From assembly GCF_000276665.1 (NCBI RefSeq), contig NW_004955404.1, forward strand, positions 29,621,838-29,685,837: 64,000 nt of DNA. Direction: 5' to 3'. This DNA is from Chinchilla lanigera (taxonomy: Eukaryota > Chordata > Mammalia > Rodentia > Chinchillidae). The notes under the pieces were generated by a model. It searched no databases. It saw only the letters and a program-made list of their open reading frames with translations, and was not told where the DNA came from. A program made the translations under genes and the position numbers. Position 1 is the stretch's first letter; every line of letters begins with the position of its first letter. Shown one piece after another: positions 52,441-64,000 of this stretch.

Positions 52441-55329
52441 CAGCCCACCCCCATGCTCTACCGCCTCTCAGGGATCCTTGGGCACCGCCTATGGCTCAGC
52501 TGAGGTTAGCACTCCTGGAATTCAAATAGGGCCATTGGCATTGTTTTCCCTTTCCAGATTCAGCTGCTTTGAGAAGAGAATGCACAGGGTCATACCGAGT
52601 TACATTTACAGATTAGCCAAGTGAGTATGGCACAAAGAATGCCGGCACGGAGTGGAAGGGTGTGCAAGGAAGGGATCCCAGTGAGATGCTGCAGGGTGTG
52701 AGATGCGCAGGCAAGGACATGAGGAGCGAGCGGCTGTGAAGAAGACAGTAGAATCCAGGGCCTGGTGGCTATGGGGGAATGATACAGCCTAGAGGACTGG
52801 AGAGAGGCAAAGTGGGACAGGAAGAGGGAAAGCTTTGGGGCTGGCATTTGGGGGAGTATATGGTTATGCACAAGGGTGAGGTTGGTGGGTGGCTGAGTCA
52901 GGGTGAAGGATAAGAACACTGCAAAGGATTCAGGGATGTGAGAGGCCAGGGTAGGGGTAGGGGCTCCGTGTGGACACTGAAATTGCCAAGCATCAGCATG
53001 GAGGTGAGTATTTGTGACAGACAGACATGGCACCAAAGTCTTCATAGAACAAGAGTGAGTGACTCAGAGATCTTCAGACTTCGGGAAGGAGTCAAAGTGG
53101 ACAGAAAGTGTCAACAAAGACCAAAGGAGATGCATGCCCTTCCTCAGGCTTTGGGGTAGGTGAGACTGGGGAAAGACAGTCCTTCCTGGAAGCAGGGCTG
53201 CAGCAGCAAGTGTGGGAGAATCCACATAAAGGTCCCTGAGAAGGGGCTGAGGAGCTCAGGGCATTGGGGAGGATGGATGTGCAGAAGAAGGCAAGGACTG
53301 GAAGGTCAGGATAACAGTAGGTTGGGTGAGGCTCAGGACATACGGCGTCTGTAGGAACGGTCCTGACAATAGTCTTACAGCGACCCACAGGCACAGCCAT
53401 GGGGACATGATGGATCGGTCCTGAAGACTCACTAGGCCAAGGTGGTGAGGTTCTGGGTAATGGGCAGTGGAGCAGCAGAGCACGGAGCACAGTAGGTCTC
53501 CTGAATCTTGTTTTGATAGTAGCTTTGAAGCCAGATGAAGGACACAAAGCACTAGAATAATTTACTGGGAAATAGTCTCCCCCTGTTGGCTTAGTGCTAG
53601 ATTCTGCAGTTAAAGATAAAAGCCAACACATTGGGTACATCGATCATAGTCTTTGGTGTGTTTGTGCAGATTAGCTGATTACAAGTTTTCCCTGCAGGAG
53701 AAGAGGCAAAGCGGAAGGAGGTGGTAAGTCCTGGGTAATAACGGGCTGCACAGGGCTCTGAGTGTTGAGGCAGGAGTGCGGTAGCAAGAGGAAATGTGGG
53801 GTGACAGAAAGGAGAAATGGGCCACTGCCAAGCTCAGTTTACGTCAGAATCATGTGGATGAAGTGCTAAATTTATTTCATGATAGAACAGCCCAGGCCTC
53901 AAAGAGGAGGGTGAATACTGACTGGGTAGAAAGGTTGGATAAAGACAAGGAGATCGGAGATGGTTTGGGGGCACGCAGGAAAGAATGGTGGATGTAAGGT
54001 TGTAAAGGACAAGGAAAGCAGTGTCAGTTTAGGTGAGGAGTTTGCACCCTGTTGGGCAGGGGCAGGCAGTGACAGGCTGACTCCAGCTCACCCCCAGGAG
54101 CTTTCGCTGGGATCTCTGCAATGACAACCGCAGATGACAGAGCCCAAGCTGGGTGAGACAGAGGGGATGAGAGAAGTCATTCATGCCGTGCCAGGAGCAC
54201 AGTGCCATCCAGGCGGGGGTACTGAAGTGGAAGAGCCAGGCCGGAAGCTGTGGCCTGGCTACTTTGGTCAGAAGGAAACAAGGGATACTTACTGGAATGA
54301 TTCTGATTGAATTCTGATTTGGGGCACAACGCGTAAGCTTGGGAGAGATGACCCAGCTCTCCCCTGTGCCCTTGCCTACACCTCAGGAGGGCTTGGCAAA
54401 TCTGTGCCGGCACGGTATTGTCTGTGATTCTTAAGAATAGTCTTGACAAATAAAATTGCAGCGTTCAAAAGAAACACGTGAAAATGCACAGATTGCAGCC
54501 AAAGGCCAGAGGTAAAAGGTAAAAGAAATAACCCCATGAAAAAGGCTGTTTAGATTATTTCATTTGCACAAACTGCTGTAAAGAGCACTTTTTTTCAGCA
54601 TGGCTTTTTTTTTTGGATAGTGCACTTGGTTCTGTGACTTATTACAGCACGAGTCTAAGTTCCACCAAGAATAATCCACCCTCATCTTTAATTGTGAGTT
54701 TTGCTTTTACTTTTTACTGGACTCAGCTTTCAGAGTCCCTAAATGGTTTTCATTTCAACAGTGGCAAGACAGATGTAATTTATATTGGTCAACCCTCAGG
54801 ATCTTGTTAGCTTGCATACATTACTCCCAGGTGCTCACATACATTATTTTATTCAATTTACCCATGTAACCTGTGGGGTGTGTATTAATTTTTATTATTT
54901 TCAGGAAGTTGGGTAATTTTCCCCAGATCCACTTTCTGTAGGTAGCTCAGCCATGGTGTCAATCCCATCTTTGTGATGTCAAACTCTATGCTTTTTCTCT
55001 GTATCATGCTGTATCCAATCAACACTCTTGTAGGTATTTTAAATGAAAATCTATTTTGCTCTGAAACTGTTCCTTGCCTAAAATATTCAACAAGCTCAGT
55101 GAGCATTTATTCCATAACAGCACCAATTATGTCAGGGCAGACAGCACTGTACGGGCAAAACTGGACCTTCATGAGCAGGAAAAGGTTTAGTGCGTGCTTC
55201 TGAAGAGTTTACACAATGCCAGGCCATGTTCAAAAGAATGGTCACTCAATGATGTATCATTATCCAGCAGTCAGAGGCCATTTCAATAAACACAGTTAAC
55301 GGGGCATACACTGGACTCGAACTCCAGAG

Positions 55330-55440
55330 ACATAGATCCAGGCTTAGCTTTGCAACCAATATTCTGCTTGACCCCAGAAAGGGCACTAATTCTCCCTGAA
55401 CCTCTTTTTATTTATCTATAAAAGACAGACATAAGTGTGG
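55330..55440. repeat. MIR-like SINE
   Basis: 'GGGCACTAATTCTCCCTGAA' then CCTCTTTTTATTTATCTATA. Confidence 0.55.
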
Positions 55441-55654
55441 ATCTTTGAATGAAAACCACTATCTTCCCAGGAGAGGGCAGAGTTATTGCAAAGGATCCCC
55501 AATTCCACAAGGCCCTGAGCACCTCCTACAGATTAAATGCCTTGACATTCATGTCCTATACTTAGCAAATGTATCTAGATGCTGCTAAGGTTTAAACAAT
55601 TTTAAATTAAGGCTGGATCTAGAAGGACATAAATTGGTTATATGGTTCTGATGT

Positions 55655-56030
55655 GGATTGTCCCCTGAAAGTTCACATGTTGGAGGCTTGGTCCCCAATA
55701 GTGGAGCCTTTGAGAGGCAGAGTCTGGTGGGAAGTGGTTAGGGCACAGGGTGTGCTGGCTTGGAAGGGACTGAACATGTGATTCTTGGAGGATCCCAGTT
55801 AACAAGAGTGGGTTGTTACAGGAGAGTGAGCCTACACCCTGCATCCTTCCCAGCCCTACACTCTTGCCCTCTCACACACACTCTTGCCATGATGCTATTC
55901 ACCAGAGGCTGAACAAATGAGGCTGCTTGGTCTTGAAATTCCAGCCTCCAAAACTGTGAGTTAAATAAATCCCTTTTCTTTTTAAGTGCTCAGCTTTGGG
56001 CATTTTATTATAGCAACAGAAACACCCTCA
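55655..56030 (+). mobile_element. MaLR-type LTR (MST/MLT-like)
   Basis: 'AAAGTTCACATGTTGGAGGC', 'CCATGATGCTATTCACCAGA', 'TGAGTTAAATAAATCCCTTT' and 'CATTTTATTATAGCAACAGA' follow the usual MaLR LTR order. Solo, non-coding. Confidence 0.8.
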
Positions 56031-56299
56031 TACAGAAAAGACACAAAGCGATACACATTTTTAAATCTTAAGTCATAGGAGCTTTTGGACCTTAGATTTT
56101 CCTCAGATACATATAGCAGAAACAGTCCTATAATTTTCACTAGAACTGAAAAATCTTTTAGCATTAAAAAGGAATCTATTCAAAATAGATTGTAGACCTA
56201 TATAAAAAAACAACACTACAAAACTTTTACAAGAAAGATTGAAGGAAATTTTTATGACCACTGTTTAGGCCACGAGTTATTTAATATGACATGAAAAGC

Positions 56300-57020
56300 A
56301 TTATTCACTTAGCAAAACTTGAAAATGGAATTTTGGCAAATTAAAATAACAATGTTATTTAAGATTCTAAGTCTTAAGAAATACATTGTTAAGAGAAAAT
56401 ACAAGCCTTGGGCTGGAAAAATATTGGTAAATCACATATGTAACAAAGAGCTTGCAAACAGACACACCTTTAAAAAACTCAAAACTCAATGATTGTACTA
56501 AATAGCATAAAAATAGGCAAAAGGTTCAAATTGGAACTCCACCAGAGAAGATGTACACACGAAAAATAAATACATGAGAAGAGGCTCACTACCATACCTC
56601 TGGGAAGATGCAGCTTAAAACCATGATAAGACAAACTATATACACCTATTAAAATGGCTACAATAATTTTTAAACTGAAAATATTAAGTGATGTTAAGGA
56701 AGCATAGCAACGAAAAATCTTCTACATTGCCAGTGGAGCTATAAAATGTGAGCCTCCCCCAAAAAACTGTCAGCCACTCTGAAAATAGTTTGGCAGCACT
56801 TTTTAAAGTTAAACATACACTTACCATATGACCTAGCAGTCCCACCTGTAGGCATTTGTTCCAGAGAAAAAGATACATATATTAACATAAAATCTTGTTT
56901 GTGAACATTTAAAGCATGGTTACAAACAAGCTAAATGTCTTTCTACTGGGGAATGGATAAATGTGCACATTCTTACAATGGAATACTACATAGCAATAAA
57001 AAAAGAACTATTGATACACA
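56300..57020 (+). mobile_element. Old L1 ORF2 3' fragment
   Basis: 'GCAAAAGGTTCAAATTGGAA', 'CCATATGACCTAGCAGTCCC', 'TGGGGAATGGATAAATGTGC', 'AATGGAATACTACATAGCAA'. Diverged and full of stops. Confidence 0.85.
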
Positions 57021-59562
57021 CAACAGCATAGCATATGTATAGATTCAAGAAGCAGTATGCTGTGTGGTTCTTTTCAGGTGACACTCTACAAATAACTAAG
57101 AGGAAAAAGTGATAAGAGGACAAAGAAGTACCGAGTTCCCCTGTGCCGAGTATAAGGACCATCCTGAGAAAACGGTCTTTGCACACTCTACTTCCACTCC
57201 CCTCCCCGCCCCCTGGCATCTGCAAAGCGGCACAGCCAGGCCCCCCTGTCTCCCAGAGGCTTCCTGCTGCAAAGCCATTTCCCCTGCCGCAGCACCGTGC
57301 AAACCTCCCCACCTCTACTCCTGGATGTGCACCAGGTCTGCCAGGCATAGCAGGAAAGAAACCTGATTTCTGTCACTGACACTAAGATCCCCTTGCGCTG
57401 TCTGAGATTTTATGTTTTTAATTGAGGTAAAATATAAAGCCTCTAGCAGAGAGAACTTAGACAACACTAAATAGGGAAATCATTCTTTTCTTAATCAAAC
57501 TGGTTTGGATGCTTGGGGCAGGATAAGTGACCACCCCTAGGTAGCCTGACTCTCAGCTTCTATCCCACCTCTACCTTTGAACCCCAGCTTTTCTGCTCCA
57601 CACTAGAAGGAGCTCCCGAGGAGAGGCAGAGGGCATTCTGGTTTGGGACTAGTAACAGTGTTTTTCATTTTTTGCTGTTGGAATGTGTGCGTCACTTAAA
57701 ACTAGTGTTAGGTGACCAGGGATTATCTAGAGCGTCCCTACAAGACTAAGAAAAAGCATTCCATTGCTAAAGGTTAAGACCCTCCTTTACACATTCTGAA
57801 TTAGAACTCTCTTCGTTTTATTCAAGCAACACTTTCTAAAAATAATAATCCTTAATTTAGGTCACTATTTTTATTATGTTGAATGTTTAGAAGAAGTAAT
57901 TTAAGCATTCAGATGTGATTTTTAAATCACTGTACTTGGATGTTCCAGTGAGTGTTAGAGAATCTTAATTTTTACAAAAGATTCTCGCTAATATAGACTT
58001 TTATTTTGATAAAGATGAAATCTGTTGTTTTTACATTGCTTGACATCAAAGTTTGTAGAAGACCTAGTAAAGACAGAGCTAAAAATGTTGCAGCATAGTT
58101 ACAAAGGTTACATTTTGCCATTTATAGTTATAGACAGAAAAACGTAACTCTAGTGCAAGATTGCCATGGCAACACCCTTCTCAATCAGGAATTTTTTCAC
58201 CTCTAAGTCTACTAATCAGCTAACTAGAACTGAAAACCACTGAAAGAGAAGTGGTTGACACAAAAAAGGACAAGAAATAATAATGGTATGTAAAAAACAT
58301 CTAACTATATGGTGATATTCCTAGGTGCATATCCAGTATTTTAATCTTATCAGATATTATTTATTTTCTTTCCTGTTTTTGAAAACAATTCCGGATTTAA
58401 AAATCACATTGGTTTTGTCAGTGGTGGTAGTGGAGGTGATGGCTCCATTGTTCTTCCGAAATCAGTGTTCTGGGTAACATTCATGACCATTCATTCATAC
58501 TCTCTGTTAAGCAAGCACTGTGAATGTGGCTTCAGTGACTTTCTTAAATGAACCTTACACAGCATTTAATACTGAAATTTCAAATCACCTCAATACATAG
58601 CCACAGGCATTCGAATTGACCCGGACTTAATAGTGGGTTCAGAAAGCGGAGGTTACTTCAATGTCAGCTTTCTAAAACTATTATTTCCACATGTCACATC
58701 TCTTGTATGGCACCTATTATCTACACTGTTATTGGCCGGAGCCTGGCAAATGTGACATTTTTAAAAGGCTCTGGGATGACGAGAAAGAGTGTAAGAAATC
58801 AAGATGCACACTAGTTACTGCTGGCAAGTTGCTTTGCGTTAACCATCCTGTCACTTTTTACAACAAAAGAAGTTGGAAAGGGGAAGAAATCACTGGCTGC
58901 AACCTTCTAATAATGTTCTACAGAGACGACATTTAAAAATTCATTTTATATACGTAATATATATATAGCACAACCTCTTAGCACATAGAGTTCAAATTAC
59001 ACATGAGCACAGTACTGACTCTTGAAATAGAAACATGATACCCTGAAAAGATACTTAAATTCACCATAGGTCAGGAATAGATAACATCTTTTGTTAAAAG
59101 CCATTTTAAAACATGAAATCCGATTTGGAATTAATGGATTTCCTGCTACTGATAAACACAAGACACAGCATGAAGGCAGAGAATGCCCCATAGATAAAAA
59201 CTCGGCACTCCTGCACACACCCCCGTGCCCACTCACAACCCCACACACTTGTGCTTACGCTGTGCTCTCTGACCTTAAGACCTTGACTCGGCTTCCTTTC
59301 TACCACCTCTCCCCTCTGCCCTTGGCTCACACACTCTTTCTTAAGGTGGACCCCAAGGTCTGTTTCTATTGAGCCTCCTGTACCCCAAGGGCATCCTCTC
59401 TTGCTTCCTCCGCACTCCTCCATACTGTGTGGCTATCTGTACTTTGTGTTCATTATTTCCACAAGAAATATTTTCAATCAGGCTTAGCCTTTATGTTTTG
59501 TAATCCTGGTTTAAAATGACTCCCTGGTGGACTTTGAGCTTTCTAAATTGGAGTTGGTTCTT

Positions 59563-59651
59563 TTTTTTTTTGTACCAGGAATCCAACTCAGGACCCAACC
59601 TGCTTGCCAGGCAGGTGCTGCACCACTGAGCTAAATCCCTGGCCCTAGGAT
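59563..59651 (-). mobile_element. ID SINE with 9-bp target duplication
   Basis: Antisense ID (CTTGCCAGGCAGGTGCTGCA, CACTGAGCTAAATCCCTGGC). Flanked by TTGGTTCTT at 59,554-59,562 and 59,652-59,660. Confidence 0.88.
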
Positions 59652-59726
59652 TTGGTTCTTATACCTCTCCCTGTTCCTAGCAGTGAGCAAAATATTCTTT
59701 TAATACATAGCAAGAAATCAACAATT

Positions 59727-59750
59727 GGAGAGAGAGAGAGAGAGAGAAAG
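59727..59750. repeat. (GA)n microsatellite
   Basis: About ten GA units. Confidence 0.9.
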
Positions 59751-60680
59751 GGAAAGATGTTTAATCAGTCGTTATAACCTCATCACATGGAGTAAGATCC
59801 AACTACAGAAAGGTAAATAGGGTAGCAAGTTGGGAGAAAATCATTGTCTTTCACTTGTAGACACTAAGACTTTAAAATCTATCAAGTTGTATATACCTGT
59901 TGACAAATTCGTATGCAAAGTTTCCTTGATGATACAAAAAGTTGTAAATGACGCCATCTAGTTGATAAGCACACTCTAAAAGTTAAGTAACGTTTCAAGG
60001 TCATGCACTATTAGTTGCTAAATGAGGATTATAGTCAGTAAGCTTTCTGAGGTCACGTGACAAAAGATTAACGCTGGACTGAGTGTAGAGGAAGTAAGAT
60101 TCATGCCAGACTTTGAAAGGTGGCTCGGAGTGGTTTGGGATGGTAAACCCATCCACCCATGTTCCCTTCATCCACCTACCTCGCATTACAGCTCTCCTTT
60201 ACCAGCTAACTGCAGCAGTTAGGTCTCAGTTCCTCTTTCCTCCTCCTCCATCTGACACACAGACATACATCAAGTTCCACATTCATCGGCCTCTCATCCG
60301 CCTCTCTCAACACAACTAATTTTGTTCTGAAGATACTAGATTTTATCCCTGGGTTTATCCTCAAATCAGGCTCTTGAGCACCAGCCTCTTACCTGAGCAC
60401 ATTCCATACCCACTTTTCCCAGGCATTTCTCTTGCTTGAGAATCAACTCCACATACACAACTTTCCAGTAACCAAGACTCCAAGACTCTTCCTACTCACA
60501 ACAAAGCAAAATGGCACCTTCTGAAGACATCCTGTGACCTCCCCCAGCTCCTATTCCTTTCTGCATTGACTGGTGACCTCACTTTGTTTAAAATCACCCT
60601 TTGCTTGAAAGTCTAGCCCTGGATGATCTCTCCTTCCTCCAAATCCCACACTTCCTTCACGATCTGTCTGTGAGCCCCTG

Positions 60681-61076
60681 TTGGAGGCACGCCCTCCTTC
60701 ATCAGATTTCCCAGAGGATGCTGATGTTCTTCTCGTGACCTCTCAGGGATATTTAGTTATGATTGTTTGTACCTGCATATTATCCAGCTTGGGTCACTAT
60801 AAAGAACCTCAAGCTGTTGTCCTCGGTGTTTGCTTGCACAGGAATTCCTCACCAGGACACTGTGTGACCATCGACATGTTGCCCATGGATACTGCTGCCA
60901 AAGGCCAGAACACAGAGCCAGGAGAGAAGAAGAACCTTGAGCCTTTGGCAATATCAACCCTTAATGGCTGGCTGGAGGATGATGAAATAGCAAAGGAGAC
61001 AAAGGGAGAATGGCTAAAGAAAATTCAGAAGAGTATGTTGGAGGACCGGTTCTCAAAAGACAATGAGAGAGACTAA
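60681..61076 (+). pseudogene. Unassigned open frame, possible retrocopy fragment
   Basis: A 131-codon plus-strand open frame. The first half looks non-coding. The last 60 or so codons are hydrophilic and charged, with WLEDDEIAKETKGEWLKKIQ near the end, and the stop is followed at once by TAATAAAG, a near poly(A) signal. I do not recognise the family. No splice sites or promoter were noted. It could be the 3' end of a processed pseudogene inserted opposite to SCEL, or chance. Confidence 0.2.
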
Positions 61077-63061
61077 TAAAGTTGGGAATAGTTGGCAATG
61101 ACATTGAAAGATCAGGAAGCCAAAGTGCTATCAGCAAGGAGTTATCAGCAAAATCCTTAGTGATCTTTTACTTTCAATTTTTAAAAATTTATTTTTAAAA
61201 TAAATTTATTTTTAAAAGATGAAAGCATATAAATGTATATGTAGAAATAAATACAGATGTAAAAATGGACTTACACACTGAAATTTAGCTATCCTTATAA
61301 ATATACATATATAACAACAGATGATAGACAGTATCATGAGATCTGTTGGTATGTAAAGTTTAGTACAGTTTACGTTTACCTGTAATTGATTATAATCCAT
61401 ACACAGTGCTAACTCAGGTTTTCAATCCAAACACAACTATATTTGGTCTCTCTCACAGTGTATTAGTCAAGAAAGGGACCAGTGAGTAGGTATTAAAGGA
61501 CACATAGCTGTCTGGGCCAGGAGGCAAGGAAGTAGACTCATTCCTGGAATGGGGGGGAATTCAGGAAGTCTTTCCTAGCATGCTGCTCAGAGAAGAGTGT
61601 GTGAGAAAAGCTGAAATTTCAAGGAAAGATTAGGTGATTTAAAAAAAAAAGAAGCTGGAAAAGTAAAAGACAAAGAGAGTGAGGGAGTCAGTAATATAGG
61701 AAAATTCTTCTGGAGAAGATAGGAGGGGAGAGACAGGGAAATGTATACCAGCACATTAGTGAAAGATAAAGAGAAATAGGCTCAGCATTGTGCTATTAAC
61801 TAGTATGAAAAACCATACTTCCCCCATTTTTATCTGTTTTATACCTATTTTTATTTTCTTTAGGCTCTTCTGGGGACCAAGATCTTTTTTTAAGCCTATT
61901 TCCTTTCAGCATCTAATAACTGCAGCTACTTTTCAGCATTTACTAAAAAGGTGATTTACCAGGTGTGAGAATGCGCAGGCATTAAAGATGAGAAACAGAA
62001 GCTGTTCTCTGAGCCCCTCCAAAGAAGAGCATTTCAGAAATCAAAAGCACTGCTATATTGTTGTAATTTACTTTTTCCTTGGAAAGCTTGGCATGACATT
62101 ATCTTTGATCCTCAAGGAGAAGGTTAGCTATTATGTCAATAATCTGTGACTATGAAAAAAAATTGGTATCTAAATTGACCAACCAAGCAAACAATCTCCA
62201 CTTCTTAATTCTGGTGATATGGATTCAAGCCAGTAATCATAAATAGGAGCACTGTAGCTCATTTTATCTTCCATGTAAATCACATCCAGCAATGCATAAA
62301 TTGTGAAGTTTCATAGAAGGACCTGTCAGGTCTGAGCAAACAGATCCACAAGCTCAATAGGCATGGAAAATATGGGATGTTGGCTCATGAATGATCCTTG
62401 CATATTTTTATATAGCTACACAACTAGTTGCTTATTACAGTGATATTTTACATTAATATTAAAATAATACATGGAAGACAAAAATAAGTTATTTTGGCTA
62501 TAAGTAACAAATATTTCTAAGAAAAATGTCAGTTATTATCTATGAAGACCTTAATTGGATAGATCTTACAATACTTATGAAAAAATTGCCATTAGCAGAA
62601 CTCCTACTTCACATTTTCCCTGCTTAGGTAGCCCCATGAAAGGTATCTACAGAGAAATACCTAATACTGTCTAGGAGAAAGAAATATTTTAAACATTGTA
62701 GAATATTTTAATTAGAAATATTTTCATTCTTGGAAGTTCATATAATTGGAAGTCACCTATACATGAAGTTTACAAAGAAAATTTAAACAAAAGGTAGATG
62801 TGACTCCAAATTGTGGTGATTCACCATGTACAGTAATTTCATATACAGTATATCTATATATTACAGATTCAGTGGTAGGTGTGAATGAAAAACAATGAGG
62901 TCTTTGTGTCTGATGACCAGCTGAAGATTATTTGTATCCTGTTATATCCAATACAAATTATATTGAAAGGTATTTATTTCCAAATATTTCCATCATTTGG
63001 AAATGAGTCATTAGAAATCTGCATAGCAGACAAAATATTTATAAAATAAAAACAACTACAT

Positions 63062-63223
63062 GCCAGGAGTGGTGACTCACACCTGTAATCCCAGCACTCA
63101 GGAGGCTGAGGTAGGAGGATCGTTGTGAGCTTGAAACCAGCCTGCGCTACAAAGTGTGCTCAAGGCCAGCCTGGACTGCATAGTGAGACCCTGTTTCAAA
63201 AAGACGAAAAAAAAAAAAAACCT
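63062..63223 (+). mobile_element. B1 SINE with 8-bp target duplication
   Basis: Head CCAGGAGTGGTGACTCACAC, internal duplication ('GAAACCAGCCTGCGCTAC', 'AAGGCCAGCCTGGACTGC'), 14-nt A tail. AACTACAT flanks it at 63,054-63,061 and 63,224-63,231. Confidence 0.92.
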
Positions 63224-63789
63224 AACTACATAGTTTAACAGTACTGTCTTTTCCAGTAGTTGGATGTAAGAAAACATGGTGATATTCTAGGAGCTGAGGT
63301 ATGAAAACATTTTAGAGAAATGAAAGCCATACCATATGAGAGACCCATTTTTCTTTCTGTGGTAGTTAGTGATGACATAGATTCTGTATATTTGTAGAAC
63401 CTGTTTCTTTAAAGTCTGCAGCATAAGCTCTATGTTTTGTTCAGTGGTAAACTCCAAAATCCCAGAACACTACCAGTCTTACAGTTATCATCAATAAACA
63501 CTTATTAAGCTGAACTGTTACTGGCAAGCCTACTATGGAAACTAGAATAAAGTGTCTGCCACGTGATCTACAACTTCAGGTAGATCTATCGCTCTCAACA
63601 ACAACAAACAAGTACAAAACACACATCTGTCACTTTATCTTTACGAGGAGCTGGCCACCTACATCCCCACCAGGCCCTTTGGGCTCCACCCAGCCCAGAA
63701 GCAGCTAAATGCCAGGGCCCCACACCACGACCCTTGCCTGCCGCGCACCGCTCTTCTTTCTCTGCCGCTGATGGGGGTTGACTGCGTTT

Positions 63790-63960
63790 TCTCTAAATGC
63801 ATACATTGAAGCCCAAAGCCTACCTCAGAATGTGACTTTCCTTGGAAACAGGAGTGTTGCAGAGGTCGTTGGTTATGTTCGGGTGAGGCCACAGTGGAAT
63901 GGGAAGGAGACCTCACACAGTATGACTGGCGTTCTCATAAGAAAGGGAACTTGGGACTCA
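63790..63960. repeat. Ancient interspersed repeat, family unsure
   Basis: 'CCTCAGAATGTGACTTTCCT', 'TGGAAACAGGAGTGTTGCAG' and 'AGTATGACTGGCGTTCTCAT' are familiar from an old mammalian repeat that I cannot name with confidence. Confidence 0.5.
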
Positions 63961-64000
63961 AGACAGGCGCAGAGAGGGACTGCTGCGTGACGGGAAGGTA

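Larger units (their letters stand above)
50100..64000 (-). other. 5' part of SCEL locus (intronic), no exon found
   Basis: I looked on the minus strand for the basic/proline-rich exon expected next and did not find it, so this is probably one long intron that continues past the window. Recognised contents are L2-like and MIR fossils (51-52.5 kb), a MaLR LTR (55.66 kb), an old L1 (56.3 kb), an ID SINE (59.6 kb) and a B1 (63.06 kb). The stretch 52.5-54.5 kb is purine-rich and unassigned; 57.1-57.4 kb is locally GC-rich. Confidence 0.55.

Noticed and set aside
52590..53045. 151-codon minus-strand open frame
   Set aside because: Composition-driven open frame in unassigned sequence; no domain, no good start context, no splice continuity with SCEL.
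53092..53640. 182-codon minus-strand open frame
   Set aside because: No splice sites, no recognised motif, composition typical of chance in a GC-richer, purine-rich stretch; its reading does not continue SCEL.
57109..57379. Overlapping open frames in the GC-rich patch
   Set aside because: Several frames are open at once, which is what high GC does; no family match.

Overview
The window is mammalian nuclear DNA: AT-rich, intron-dominated and full of SINEs and LINE-1 fragments. B1-type (7SL-derived) SINEs, several with the B1 internal tandem duplication, together with ID-type (tRNA-Ala-like) SINEs and a B1-dID-like composite, point to a rodent. The ID family ends in an unusual GGTACCGG-type 3' part, and no mouse/rat-type B2 was noticed, so a non-murine rodent is likely. 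I do not name the species. Two runs of exactly 100 N mark assembly gaps.

One gene is visible: sciellin (SCEL), on the minus strand, from about 50,099 down to 258 and probably off the left edge. I rebuilt 24 exon units by eye from splice sites and reading frame. From 5' to 3' they are: a proline-rich exon (50.0 kb), a linker exon (47.7 kb), a long array of separate exons that each encode one repeat of about 20 residues (44.3 to 20.7 kb, core D/S-L-D/E-x-L/I-I-K-V), three exons of the C-terminal linker (12.2, 9.0 and 6.3 kb), and two exons that split the LIM zinc-binding domain (2.8 and 0.3 kb). The seven N-terminal repeat units and the LIM exons match what I remember of human sciellin closely. 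The first exons (N-terminus) are not found and should lie beyond 64,000. The last few codons may begin at positions 1-7.

Every repeat exon starts with the third base of a codon and ends after the second base of the next. Each is therefore a frame-neutral cassette that can be gained, lost or skipped without a frameshift. Three cassettes look broken: 35.6 kb (splice donor GT changed to CT), 37.9 kb (joining it to the next exon makes TGA) and 33.8 kb (acceptor lost, in-frame stop). The other 21 exons join with no stop, giving about 456 codons.

The introns hold SINEs with clear target-site duplications, LINE-1 pieces (one arranged as a 5'-inverted insertion), older L2/MIR/hAT/MaLR fossils, microsatellites, a 96%-identical inverted repeat (21.28/21.52 kb) and a duplicated intron block around the 12.2-kb exon. 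From 50.1 to 64 kb I see only repeats and unassigned sequence, with no convincing exon.
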